Below, in pieces: positions 14,348 through 21,280 of a stretch of DNA of 21,280 bases. Origin of the DNA: CAZFBR01 sp035353495 [NCBI: uncultured bacterium] (GTDB lineage Bacteria; DAOPZR01); the NCBI GenBank assembly GCA_964517215.1, contig CAZFBR010000032.1, positions 1-21,280 on the forward strand, written 5' to 3'. Positions within the stretch are counted from its first letter, which is position 1. Each line of letters starts with the position of its first letter. Below the pieces are notes generated by a model that made no database searches, was not told the origin of the DNA, and saw only the letters and a list, made by a program, of their open reading frames with translations. The position numbers and the translations under genes are program-made.

Positions 14348-15925
14348 ATGAAGATGAAATTGCGCACCAAATTGATGGGGGGCTTTTTGATTTTGGCGGG
14401 TGTGAGCGCGTTGATTGGCATAATCGGGGTCTATAATGTCAAGGCGCTGGTTAAGGAAGACACGCAACTGTACCAAGGGATTACGGTGCCGCTGGCGCAT
14501 CTGCAGAAAATCTCCGTGGCTTTTCAGCGGGTGCGAATCGGGGCGCGTGATGTCATGACGGCCAAGAGTCTGGCGGATATCGAAAAAGCGGAAGCGGCAA
14601 TCAACGCGGAATCGCAGATTATTTCAAACACGGCGTCTGCGTATGAGCCGACATTAAGCACGGCGCAAGGTCGCCAGGCGTATGAACGGTTTCAGCAGAC
14701 GCGGCCGCCATATCTGCAGGCTTTGCAGCGAATGATTGCCATGGCAAAGGAGAACAATACGGAGGAAGCATACCGACTGATGAAGGGCGACGGCTTGCAG
14801 GCGGCGGAAGCGGAACGTGCGGCGCTGGATGCCATGGTCGAACAAAAGGTTCAGGAGGCCCGGGAAACAGCGGAACGCAATGCCGCTTCGGGCAGCACCG
14901 CAACAACGCTGATGCTGGCATTTACCGTTGGCGGTTTTGCTGTGGCGCTGGGTGGCGGTTATTGGCTGAGCCGGAGCATTACCGGTGCGCTGAATCGGAT
15001 AACCGCTGAACTGAATGAAGGCGCCGAACAGGTGACGGCGGCGGCCGGACAGATTGCCAGTTCATCGCAGGCACTGGCGGAAGCGGGATCGGAGAATGCA
15101 TCTTCTCTTGAAGAGACCGGCGCATCGCTGGAAGAGATGACGTCAATGATCCAGCAGAATGCGGAAAATGCCGGCCAGGCAAACCAGCATATGCATGCTG
15201 CCGGCGACGTGGTGACACAGGCGAATGACGCCATGCGGGAAATGCAGGAAAGTATGGGCGCCATCAAACAGAACAGCGATGAAATCGCCAAGATAATCAA
15301 AGTAATCGAGGAAATATCATTTCAGACCAATCTGCTGGCGCTGAACGCGGCGGTGGAAGCGGCCCGGGCGGGTGAGCACGGCAAGGGTTTTGCCGTGGTG
15401 GCCGAGGAGGTGCGCAATCTGGCCCAACGGGCGGCGGCGTCGGCTCGCGAAACGGCGGCGCTGATTGACACGGCAGTGACCACTGTGCGTGGCGGGCTTG
15501 AAAAAGTAACGCGAGTTGCAGTAAGCATGAAGGAAATCGGGGCGAGTTCGGACAAGGTGTCTCATTTGGTGGAGGAAATCAGCAATGCCTCGCGTGAGCA
15601 GGCGCAGGGTATCAATCAGATCAATGTGGCGGTGCAGCAGATGGACAAGGTGACGCAGAATGTGGCGGCGAATGCGGAAGAATCGGCTTCGGCAGCGGAG
15701 GAAATGAGTTCTCAGGCGGAAAGCATGCGCGCCACGGTTCGGACACTGGTAATCCTGGTGGAAGGGGCAGCCGCGGCATCGACCAATGACGTGTCTCTGC
15801 GCTCGCCGCTTTCCGCTGCGGCGGGAAGGAAGCTGCGCCGCAAATCGACAAACACCCGGCCGCAATTGCATCCGGAAAAGGTTATACCGCTCAATGATGA
15901 TCAATCCATAACGCGTGAATTTTAA
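14348..15925 (+). CDS. Methyl-accepting chemotaxis protein
   Basis: 525 residues from ATG 14348. Order: transmembrane helix 1 (about 9-30), a helical periplasmic sensor of four-helix-bundle type (31-182), transmembrane helix 2 (about 186-207), then directly the signalling coiled coil. The receptor tip is diagnostic: [20 protein letters not shown] from 321, then [17 protein letters not shown]. Glu/Gln-rich helices on both sides (for example [12 protein letters not shown]) are likely methylation regions. A full HAMP domain is not evident; only a short [10 protein letters not shown] linker follows helix 2, as in several receptors of this 'NEGAEQV' type. A basic tail of about 40 residues ends the chain without a CheR-binding pentapeptide. 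A TTG at 14300 overlapping the cheW stop is possible, but 14348 has AGAAGG nearby. The ligand is unknown. It is followed by a strong terminator. Confidence 0.9.
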   Translation: MKMKLRTKLMGGFLILAGVSALIGIIGVYNVKALVKEDTQLYQGITVPLAHLQKISVAFQRVRIGARDVMTAKSLADIEKAEAAINAESQIISNTASAYEPTLSTAQGRQAYERFQQTRPPYLQALQRMIAMAKENNTEEAYRLMKGDGLQAAEAERAALDAMVEQKVQEARETAERNAASGSTATTLMLAFTVGGFAVALGGGYWLSRSITGALNRITAELNEGAEQVTAAAGQIASSSQALAEAGSENASSLEETGASLEEMTSMIQQNAENAGQANQHMHAAGDVVTQANDAMREMQESMGAIKQNSDEIAKIIKVIEEISFQTNLLALNAAVEAARAGEHGKGFAVVAEEVRNLAQRAAASARETAALIDTAVTTVRGGLEKVTRVAVSMKEIGASSDKVSHLVEEISNASREQAQGINQINVAVQQMDKVTQNVAANAEESASAAEEMSSQAESMRATVRTLVILVEGAAAASTNDVSLRSPLSAAAGRKLRRKSTNTRPQLHPEKVIPLNDDQSITREF

Positions 15926-15949
15926 GTCGTCGCAGCTGCGGCAATAATG

Positions 15950-15987
15950 CCGGGAGTTCCGCATTCGCGGGATTCCCGGTTGTCTTT
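15950..15987 (+). terminator. Rho-independent terminator of the chemosensory operon
   Basis: A 13-bp stem (15950-15962 with 15967-15979, including two G-T wobble pairs) with the tetraloop attc is followed by ttgtcttt. It starts 25 nt after the chemoreceptor stop codon and is the only textbook intrinsic terminator in the window. Confidence 0.8.
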
Positions 15988-16167
15988 GGTGATGAGGATT
16001 ATGCCGGGCGCTTGGCGTTGTTTCCCTTGAGTATTTGCTCCCCACCCCGAAAAGTGCTAAGACCAAGACCGAAGTGCTCGTTGGTGGCAGAAAAGGTATA
16101 AGCTGTGTAGACAGGGGTGCCAGTATTGGCATTAGTGGAAGAAACAAAGTGACAGGTGGATGGGATT
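15988..16167. other. Unassigned stretch of distinct composition
   Basis: Between the terminator and the doubtful small gene I see no promoter that fits. The stretch has moderate GC and long overlapping open frames: one minus-strand frame runs through 16319-15999, and a plus-strand frame without an ATG runs from the stop at 15990 to 16196. No frame resembles a family I know. It may be a decayed gene or a non-coding element. Confidence 0.4.
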
Positions 16168-16416
16168 ATGGCGGAAAAGACATTGGTGAATGACCAATTG
16201 ACTGGATCATTAGTTGCGAGGGAGGGTAAGCTTTTCCCGGCGGATGGATTGGCACGGGAAAGTAATGAAGTACTGTTGCAGACGGCAAAGTTGAATCGGC
16301 ATATTGGGATGTTGCACACGGAAAAAGTTTATGTTGACATGGAAATGCAACCAACAGGAATCGCAGGGCTATTTCGCCAACAGCTGCAATGTGAGGTGGT
16401 TAAAACATGCCGCTGA
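16168..16416 (+). CDS. Small hypothetical protein, doubtful
   Basis: An 82-residue frame from ATG 16168 (an in-frame ATG at 16156 gives 86). I do not recognise it. Codon choice (GAA, AAG, TTG) is plausible and resembles the chemosensory genes rather than recG. The last 10 nt overlap the start of recG, as in coupled operons. Against it: the ribosome site is only a loose purine stretch, there are no conserved motifs or membrane segments, and a 106-codon frame is open on the other strand over the same bases. It could be a leader gene of recG or a chance frame. Confidence 0.35.
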   Translation: MAEKTLVNDQLTGSLVAREGKLFPADGLARESNEVLLQTAKLNRHIGMLHTEKVYVDMEMQPTGIAGLFRQQLQCEVVKTCR

Positions 16417-18764
16417 TCAATCCGCAGGCGTGGCGGATGCTGCGCGAACTGGCGAACGGCGAGCCGAAGAACGGGTATGCCGACCGCGGTTTCGTGGCAG
16501 AGCTCGCCCTGGTGCTGACCCCGGTGCGCGACCGTCCGGACGCCGCGGGCCAGTCGGCCCGCAGCATTCTCGACCGCGCCCGGAACTATGCGGCGGCGTC
16601 GGCGGCGGAGCGGCCGGCACTTTTCTGGGATATGGTCGCCGGCCTCAAGCAGCTGGAAATGGACCTGCTCGCCCAGCCCGTGCAATTCATGCGCGGGGTC
16701 GGCCCGGCGCGCGCCAAACTGCTGGACAAGAAGGATGTAGCCACAGTCAATGATTTGCTGCATTTCTATCCGCGCGCGTATCTTGACCGGCGGCGGCTGA
16801 CCCCGCTCGGACAGCTGCGCCGCGACGGCGAGGCGGTCACGGTCGCGGGACGGATCACCACGGCGGCGTTCGTTGCCGGCCGCCGCGGGCGGCGGCGGCT
16901 GGAAGCGATGCTGGAGGACGAGACCGGGTATGTGCGCCTGACCTGGTTCAACGCGCGGCAGTACCTGAAAGATCTCCTGCAGCCGCAGAGCCGCTGGCTG
17001 GTGAGCGGCACGCTGCAGCAGTACCAGGGATGGCAACTGATCAATCCGGAGATGGAGCCGCTGGATGACGACGAAGCCGCGGCAGGCGCGGTCAAGCCCG
17101 TCTATCCGGAAACGCAGGGACTGACGTCGCGTACGCTGCGCCAGCTGACGCAGGCGGCGCTTGACGAATACGGTCCGCTGATCAGCGATCCGCTTCCCCG
17201 CCGGGTGCTGCAGGCGGCAGCCGCGGAACAGCCGCTCCCGGCGCTGGGCGAGGCGCTGCGCGACATCCACTTCCCGGAAACGCCGGCGGCGGCGGACCGG
17301 GCGCGGCTGCGCCTGAAATTTCAGGAGCTGTTCTTCATGCAGCTGGCGCTGCTCGACCGCCGCGCGCAGCGGCGGGCGCTGGCGGGCAAGGAGCCGCTCG
17401 CTGCGGGGCGCGAGGCGCTGGCCGGCCTGCTGGCCGCGCTCCCCTTCGCCCTGACCGCGGCGCAGGCGCGGGTGCTCGACGAGATCATCGCCGACCTGCG
17501 CGCGCCGCAGCGCATGTACCGCCTGGTGCAGGGGGATGTCGGCTCGGGCAAAACCGTGCTGGCGCTGGCTGCGGCGGTGCTCATGGCCGGGGAAGAGCGG
17601 CAGACCGCGATCATGGCGCCGACCGAACTGCTGGCGCAGCAGCATTACCTCAAGGCGCTGCCGCTGCTGGAGCCGCTGGGCGTGCGCGCGGTGCTGCTGA
17701 TCGGCTCGCTCTCGACAGCGGAGAAGAAGGCGGCAAAGCAGGCGCTGGCGTCGGGCGCGGCGGCGATCGCCTTCGGCACGCACGCGCTCATCCAGGAAGG
17801 GGTCGCCTTCCGCCGGCTGGGGTTGGCGGTGATAGATGAGCAGCACCGCTTTGGCGTGCTGCAGCGGGCGGAACTGACGGGGAAGGGGACGGCGGTCGAC
17901 CAGCTGGTGATGACCGCGACGCCCATCCCGCGCACGCTGGCGCTGACGGTCTACGGCGATATGGACTGCTCGGTGCTCGACGAGCTGCCGCCGGGGCGCC
18001 GGCCGATCGCCACCGCCCTGGTCACGGAAAACGCGCGCGAGCTGGCGACGCTGTGGGCGGAGGTGCGCGGGCGGCTGGCGCAGGGCGAACGCGCGTACAT
18101 TGTCTTTCCGCTGATCGAGGAATCGGAGGAGCTCGACCTGCGTTCCGCGACGGAGAGCTACGAGGCGTGGCGCACCGGCGAATTCCACGAATATGCCTGC
18201 GGCCTGCTGCACGGGCGCATGGCGACGGAGGACAAAGAGCGGGTGATGGACGATTTCCGCTGCGGCCGGCTGCAGGTCCTCTTTTCGACGACGGTGATCG
18301 AGGTCGGGGTCGATGTCCCCGAGGCGACGATGATGCTGGTCTGGGATGCTCAGCGGTTCGGGGTGGCGCAGCTGCACCAGTTGCGCGGGCGGGTGGGGCG
18401 CGGGCGCACGGCCTCAATCTGCCGGCTGCTGGCGCCGGCGCGGCTCGACCCGGAAAAGCGCGCCTGGCTGACCGAGGTGGCGCGCACCACCGACGGGTTC
18501 AGGATCGCGGAACTCGACCTGAAGATCCGCGGGCAGGGCGATTTCCTCGGCACGCGCCAGCACGGCGCGCCGGAGCTGCAGCTGGCGGACATCCTCACCG
18601 ACACGCCGCTGCTGGTCAAGGCGCGCGCGGCGGCGGAGTCGTTTCTCGACCGGCAGCGCGATCCCGCCGCCGCAAACGACCCGCTGGAACGCGCGCTCGG
18701 CCGGCAGGTGCAGCGCTATCTCGAACTGCGCTACGGCCAGCGCCTCGCGCTGCTGCGGGCGTGA
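16407..18764 (+). CDS. recG: ATP-dependent DNA helicase RecG
   Basis: 785 residues, at the long end of the family because of an N-terminal extension of about 100 residues, as also seen in Thermotoga RecG. RecG reverses stalled replication forks and branch-migrates Holliday junctions. Order: extension (1-95), the wedge/OB region with FMRGVGPARAKLL and HFYPRAYLDRR, then helicase domain 1 with Walker A GDVGSGKT (376-383), APTELLAQQH, DEQHRFG with the DEQH box at 477-480, and TATPIPRTL. Helicase domain 2 carries LLHGRM, FSTTVIEVGVDVPEA and QLRGRVGRG. The C-terminal TRG-type motif region (IRGQGDFLGTRQHG) is present. All motifs are intact. GAGGTGG precedes the ATG. The DUF3592 gene follows after 13 nt. 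Confidence 0.97.
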   Translation: MPLINPQAWRMLRELANGEPKNGYADRGFVAELALVLTPVRDRPDAAGQSARSILDRARNYAAASAAERPALFWDMVAGLKQLEMDLLAQPVQFMRGVGPARAKLLDKKDVATVNDLLHFYPRAYLDRRRLTPLGQLRRDGEAVTVAGRITTAAFVAGRRGRRRLEAMLEDETGYVRLTWFNARQYLKDLLQPQSRWLVSGTLQQYQGWQLINPEMEPLDDDEAAAGAVKPVYPETQGLTSRTLRQLTQAALDEYGPLISDPLPRRVLQAAAAEQPLPALGEALRDIHFPETPAAADRARLRLKFQELFFMQLALLDRRAQRRALAGKEPLAAGREALAGLLAALPFALTAAQARVLDEIIADLRAPQRMYRLVQGDVGSGKTVLALAAAVLMAGEERQTAIMAPTELLAQQHYLKALPLLEPLGVRAVLLIGSLSTAEKKAAKQALASGAAAIAFGTHALIQEGVAFRRLGLAVIDEQHRFGVLQRAELTGKGTAVDQLVMTATPIPRTLALTVYGDMDCSVLDELPPGRRPIATALVTENARELATLWAEVRGRLAQGERAYIVFPLIEESEELDLRSATESYEAWRTGEFHEYACGLLHGRMATEDKERVMDDFRCGRLQVLFSTTVIEVGVDVPEATMMLVWDAQRFGVAQLHQLRGRVGRGRTASICRLLAPARLDPEKRAWLTEVARTTDGFRIAELDLKIRGQGDFLGTRQHGAPELQLADILTDTPLLVKARAAAESFLDRQRDPAAANDPLERALGRQVQRYLELRYGQRLALLRA

Positions 18765-18777
18765 CGGAGGAACGGGA

Positions 18778-19638
18778 ATGACAGTTATCGCGATGCCGCC
18801 GCGGCCGGTGCCGTGGCGTTGGCAGGCAGGCTGGCTGTTTGCCTCGCCGCTGACGCGGTTTGCCGCGCTGTTCGCCGCAATTCAGATCCCGACGGTCCTG
18901 CTGATCGCGGGGCTGTTCCTGCTGCTCGAGCCGCGCATGGTCAATGATGAGCGCATTCGGGCGCAGGGCGTGACGACCGCCGGCACGGTCATCTCCGTCG
19001 AGCTTGATGCGTCGACGAGCGTGGGTAATGACCGGCAGCATCCGCTGACGATCAGGTACCGCTACCGGGCGGATGATGGCGAGCGCACGGATGAAATGCA
19101 GACGATGGATCGGCGCGTGGCGGAATGGCCGGCCGGGATGGAAATTCCGGTACGCTATGACGGCGACGAATCGCAGATCGACGGGATCACACGGTTCACC
19201 TTTCCCTGGGTGGTATTGCTGCTCGTCTGCGGTCTGCAGCTGCCGGTGGCAATTGTGCTCCTGGTGCCGGGGATGCTTACCCTGCGCACGCGCACTCGCT
19301 GCCATCGCGACGGGATGCTCTGCACGGCGAAGCTGGTCAGCATCGAAGAACGGAGCGGCATGGTGTTTTCGCGCGGACTGTTTGCCGGTTCCGCAAAATG
19401 CAACAGAGGCTACCGGGTGACCTATGTGCTGCGCAGTTCAACCGGTGAAGCGGTTATCGGCCGGGATGTGACGCGCGATGTGTTGCTTGCCGGCAACCGG
19501 AAACCGGGCGACAGCATCGAGGTGCTGGCATTACCGGGCCGGGAACGGATCAATTGCCTCCCCGATCCCCGCCTGCTGGTGCAGTCGATTCTTGACAGTG
19601 TTCCTGACCGTCCCGCCGACATGAGGGGGCTATTCTGA
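18778..19638 (+). CDS. DUF3592-type membrane protein
   Basis: 286 residues. Two hydrophobic segments (about 28-50 and 142-168) flank a soluble beta-rich part. That part shows the DUF3592 pattern: TTAGTVISVEL, then HPLTIRYRYRADDGE, then a PVRYDGD strand-turn, as in family members where a 'G-V---, Y-Y---G, V-Y-P' series precedes the membrane helix. The C-terminal 115 residues repeat the pattern (CTAKLVSIEER, YRVTYVLRSSTGE, GDSIEVLALPG), so the protein may have two copies of the module. Function is unknown. GGAGG before the ATG and the 13-nt gap make it a likely operon partner of recG, though no functional tie is known. Confidence 0.7.
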   Translation: MTVIAMPPRPVPWRWQAGWLFASPLTRFAALFAAIQIPTVLLIAGLFLLLEPRMVNDERIRAQGVTTAGTVISVELDASTSVGNDRQHPLTIRYRYRADDGERTDEMQTMDRRVAEWPAGMEIPVRYDGDESQIDGITRFTFPWVVLLLVCGLQLPVAIVLLVPGMLTLRTRTRCHRDGMLCTAKLVSIEERSGMVFSRGLFAGSAKCNRGYRVTYVLRSSTGEAVIGRDVTRDVLLAGNRKPGDSIEVLALPGRERINCLPDPRLLVQSILDSVPDRPADMRGLF

Positions 19639-19652
19639 CACAATGACACAAT
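19635..19652 (+). repeat. Direct repeat, left copy, beside the lipoprotein gene
   Basis: CTGACACAATGACACAAT, itself a tandem of the 8-mer TGACACAA. Seventeen of 18 bases match the copy at 20783-20800. It lies 41 nt before the lipoprotein start codon and its first bases overlap the end of the preceding gene. Confidence 0.6.
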
Positions 19653-19693
19653 TTGCTTGTGCAGTACGATAACGCGCGCAACGGGATACAGCA

Positions 19694-20743
19694 ATGAACA
19701 AAATCATGTACTGGTGTTTTCTGTTGGGCATGCTGGCCATGACGGGCTGCGGCGGGCTCACACAGCCGGCGGCGCGCACGACGGCACTGGGGATGATCTT
19801 CTGGCCGCCGTGGCGGGATGCGGCGGAGGCGGAGCGGCTGGCGCCGCTGGGCGTCGGCCTGACGCTCGGTCACAGCGATGAACTCTATGTGCAGCTGCCG
19901 TGGGCTCCGGCCGCAGCAGCGGCGACGGTACAGCAGGCGGCGTGGCTGAGCGGCATTGCGGCTGAGCACCATCGCCCGCTGACCATCGCACTTGACTGGC
20001 AGGACCCGTCGCGGCGCATGCTGCAGGGCGGTGCCGGGTGGTCGTTTGGCGATAGCAGTACCCGGCAGGCGTTCCTGACGACGGTCGATCAGTTGCTGAC
20101 CAGATATCATCCCGACCGCCTGGTGCTGGGCGTCGAGGTGAATTACTACGCCCGGCTGCGTCCCGGCGATTTTGCCGCATTTGTCGAACTGTACCGGGAG
20201 GCGCGAACGCGGATCAAGGGCGCCAGCCCGGCGACGGCGGTGCTGGTGACCTTTCAGTACGAACTGCTGCGCGGTTGCGATCCGGGCTGGCCGGGCGGTG
20301 AAGACCTTGCGCCGGTGCACGCGTTTGGCGAGGGACTCGACCTGCTCGGGTTTTCGCTCTATCCGCATCTGGCCGGGATCACGGCCGGCGAATTGCCGGA
20401 CGGTTATCTTGCCGGCGTGACGGCACTGGCCCCGGCCGGCGGCTGGGGCATCTGTGAAACCGCATGGCCGGCGGGCAACAACGACGCGGTAGCGGCGGAG
20501 TATCTCAAACGGCTGCGGGTGCAGTGCGAACGGTATGGTGCGCGCCTGCTGATCTGGACGGCAACCATGGATACTGCAGAATTGCCGGCGACGAATGCCG
20601 ATGCGGCGGCCTTTGCGGCTGCGGGCGACTGGATGCGCCGGCTCGGGCTGTTCACGCGGGAAGGCGCCGCGAAGCCGGCCGCCGCGGTCTGGGACCGGTG
20701 GCGGGCGTCGCCGACCGGAGTGGGGAACGGTCCGGCCCGGTGA
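19694..20743 (+). CDS. Lipoprotein with glycosidase-like TIM barrel
   Basis: 349 residues. Signal peptide with lipobox MTGC (Cys19), so probably a lipid-anchored envelope protein. The body alternates strands and helices in TIM-barrel style: IFWPPW, LTIALDW (96-102), LVLGVEVNYY (143-152), AVLVTFQYE, LDLLGFSLYPHLAG (215-228), WGICETAWP (251-259) and LLIWTATMD. Glu148 and Glu255 sit where clan GH-A glycosidases have the acid/base and the nucleophile; ICETAWP closely matches the ETGWP motif of GH17/GH53-type enzymes. The Asn that normally precedes the acid/base Glu is Val here (GVE instead of GNE), so catalysis may be altered. Substrate unknown. The ribosome site (GGGATA) is weak. A single gene flanked by the 18-nt direct repeats. 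Confidence 0.7.
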   Translation: MNKIMYWCFLLGMLAMTGCGGLTQPAARTTALGMIFWPPWRDAAEAERLAPLGVGLTLGHSDELYVQLPWAPAAAAATVQQAAWLSGIAAEHHRPLTIALDWQDPSRRMLQGGAGWSFGDSSTRQAFLTTVDQLLTRYHPDRLVLGVEVNYYARLRPGDFAAFVELYREARTRIKGASPATAVLVTFQYELLRGCDPGWPGGEDLAPVHAFGEGLDLLGFSLYPHLAGITAGELPDGYLAGVTALAPAGGWGICETAWPAGNNDAVAAEYLKRLRVQCERYGARLLIWTATMDTAELPATNADAAAFAAAGDWMRRLGLFTREGAAKPAAAVWDRWRASPTGVGNGPAR

Positions 20744-20875
20744 ATGCAGCAGCAGGTCTCCGGCATGTCGGCAGGAGACATACTGACACAATGACGCAAT
20801 GCGGGACCCCTGTCAGGTCGGGGTTAGGGCGAGGCGAGGCCCTATAACACAAGTCCGGAAGCGGAAATATTGCTA
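20744..20875. other. Intergenic region after the lipoprotein gene
   Basis: It contains the right direct repeat and a weak hairpin candidate (ACCCC and GGGGT around 20807-20825) without a T-run. No gene or promoter is supported. Confidence 0.4.
20783..20800 (+). repeat. Direct repeat, right copy, beside the lipoprotein gene
   Basis: CTGACACAATGACGCAAT, matching the left copy at 17 of 18 bases and lying 39 nt after the lipoprotein stop codon. The pair encloses a 1.13-kb segment with just that gene. Confidence 0.6.
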
Positions 20876-21045
20876 TCATATGCATAGCTGCCAAAGTATC
20901 CAGTGCATCAACCACCTTCTGAAATCTATTTGCGCGACCGCATCGAGAAAAACCACGCCAAGTCACTCGGCGGCAGCCAGTCTTTTCGGCTCGGCGGCAA
21001 GAGATAGTCCTGATTGCAATTGCAGGGTTTGAAGTTGTATCCCAC
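20876..21045 (-). pseudogene. N-terminal remnant of IS1182-family-like transposase, frameshifted
   Basis: Read on the minus strand from a GTG at 21045, the frame begins GYNFKPCNCNQDYLLPPS, then DWLPPSDLAWF. This is the characteristic start of IS1182-type transposases (compare YNFxPY-Q-LLPPSLxDWLPExHLAxFVxD). The frame then stops early, but one extra T in the TTTTT run near 20946-20952 would restore LDAVAQIDFRRW, which continues the family pattern. Similarity ends near 20912, and a stop follows at 20876. The remaining 350 or so residues of a normal transposase are absent, so the gene is dead: frameshifted and truncated. A purine-rich ribosome site precedes the GTG. The family assignment rests on memory of the N-terminal motif only. 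Confidence 0.7.
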
Positions 21046-21280
21046 CTTTCCCTTCCGGTTGTCGATGCTACTATCGTATCTATGTGCAATTTACGCGCCA
21101 GAAGCAAGACCGGTCGCGTCATTTTTGCCGTCGGTTCTTATTGGTTGCAGGCATGATGTGTCGTCGGATTTTCGTCAGGCGGCAAAATACCTTTCAGGAT
21201 ATTCGTGCAAAAGGCTCAGTAATAGGGGTCGTCACAAGAATAGGTGGGTCGGCAAATGACTTAAGCACTTGAAAGCATGA
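21046..21280. other. Region upstream of the transposase remnant
   Basis: This would carry the promoter end of the degenerate element and possibly its terminal inverted repeat, but no repeat partner is visible within the window. GC is lower than in the lipoprotein gene. The short frames on both strands look random. Confidence 0.4.

Noticed and set aside
15999-16319. A 106-codon minus-strand frame rich in Ser, Thr and Asn
   Set aside because: I recognise no family and see no promoter or ribosome site; it competes with an equally weak plus-strand frame, so it is reported only as part of an unresolved stretch.
16329-18377. A 682-codon open frame on the minus strand opposite recG
   Set aside because: It is rich in Arg, Gln and His with no family motif and lies wholly antisense to an intact RecG; long antisense frames are expected in GC-rich genes.

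Overview
The window is a high-GC bacterial chromosome segment with 15 supported genes, one doubtful small gene and one transposase remnant. The organism is probably Gram-negative with a cell envelope rich in exported proteins: there are lipoprotein and Sec signal peptides, an M23 endopeptidase, Tad-type pseudopilins and a methyl-accepting chemoreceptor. Promoters match the sigma-70 consensus (TTGACA / TATAAT). The gene mix (caspase-like protein with PPC repeats, TadE-like proteins with DxDxDG repeats, DUF4173, DUF3592, M29 aminopeptidase) would suit a PVC-group or deltaproteobacterial-type environmental bacterium, but no marker here fixes the phylum.

Layout. 1-2715 (minus, open at the left edge): an exported caspase-family protease with five PPC domains and an EF-hand. 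Divergent from it, 2964-4259 (plus): a protein with several EF-hand-like calcium loops. 4599-6198 (plus): a two-gene operon of a DprA/SLOG-like nucleotide-binding protein and an M29 aminopeptidase, from a promoter that would give an almost leaderless mRNA. 6212-9438 (minus): a three-gene operon of TadE/TadG-like pseudopilins, two carrying aspartate-rich calcium-binding repeats and one a beta-strand-repeat region. An AT-rich divergent regulatory region (9439-9696) separates it from an exported M23 endopeptidase (9697-10758). 10776-12467 (minus): a polytopic DUF4173-type membrane protein. 12695-13081 (plus): a DUF3870 protein. 13332-15925 (plus): response regulator, CheW and chemoreceptor, ended by a good Rho-independent terminator. 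15988-16406: an odd, lower-GC stretch with one doubtful small gene. 16407-19638: recG and a DUF3592 membrane protein. 19694-20743: a lipoprotein with a glycosidase-like TIM barrel, flanked by near-identical 18-nt direct repeats. The right end holds a frameshifted N-terminal remnant of an IS1182-family-like transposase.

Two themes stand out. Acidic calcium-loop motifs recur in four exported or putatively surface proteins in the first 9.5 kb, which suggests a calcium-dependent extracellular or envelope programme. The chemosensory set has a receptor, coupling protein and receiver but no CheA kinase within the window, so it must use a kinase encoded elsewhere. I found no rRNA, tRNA, CRISPR array or complete mobile element. 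No single new system is proven; the best candidates for novelty are the calcium-motif Tad-like operon, the caspase/PPC/EF-hand protein and the leaderless SLOG-aminopeptidase operon.
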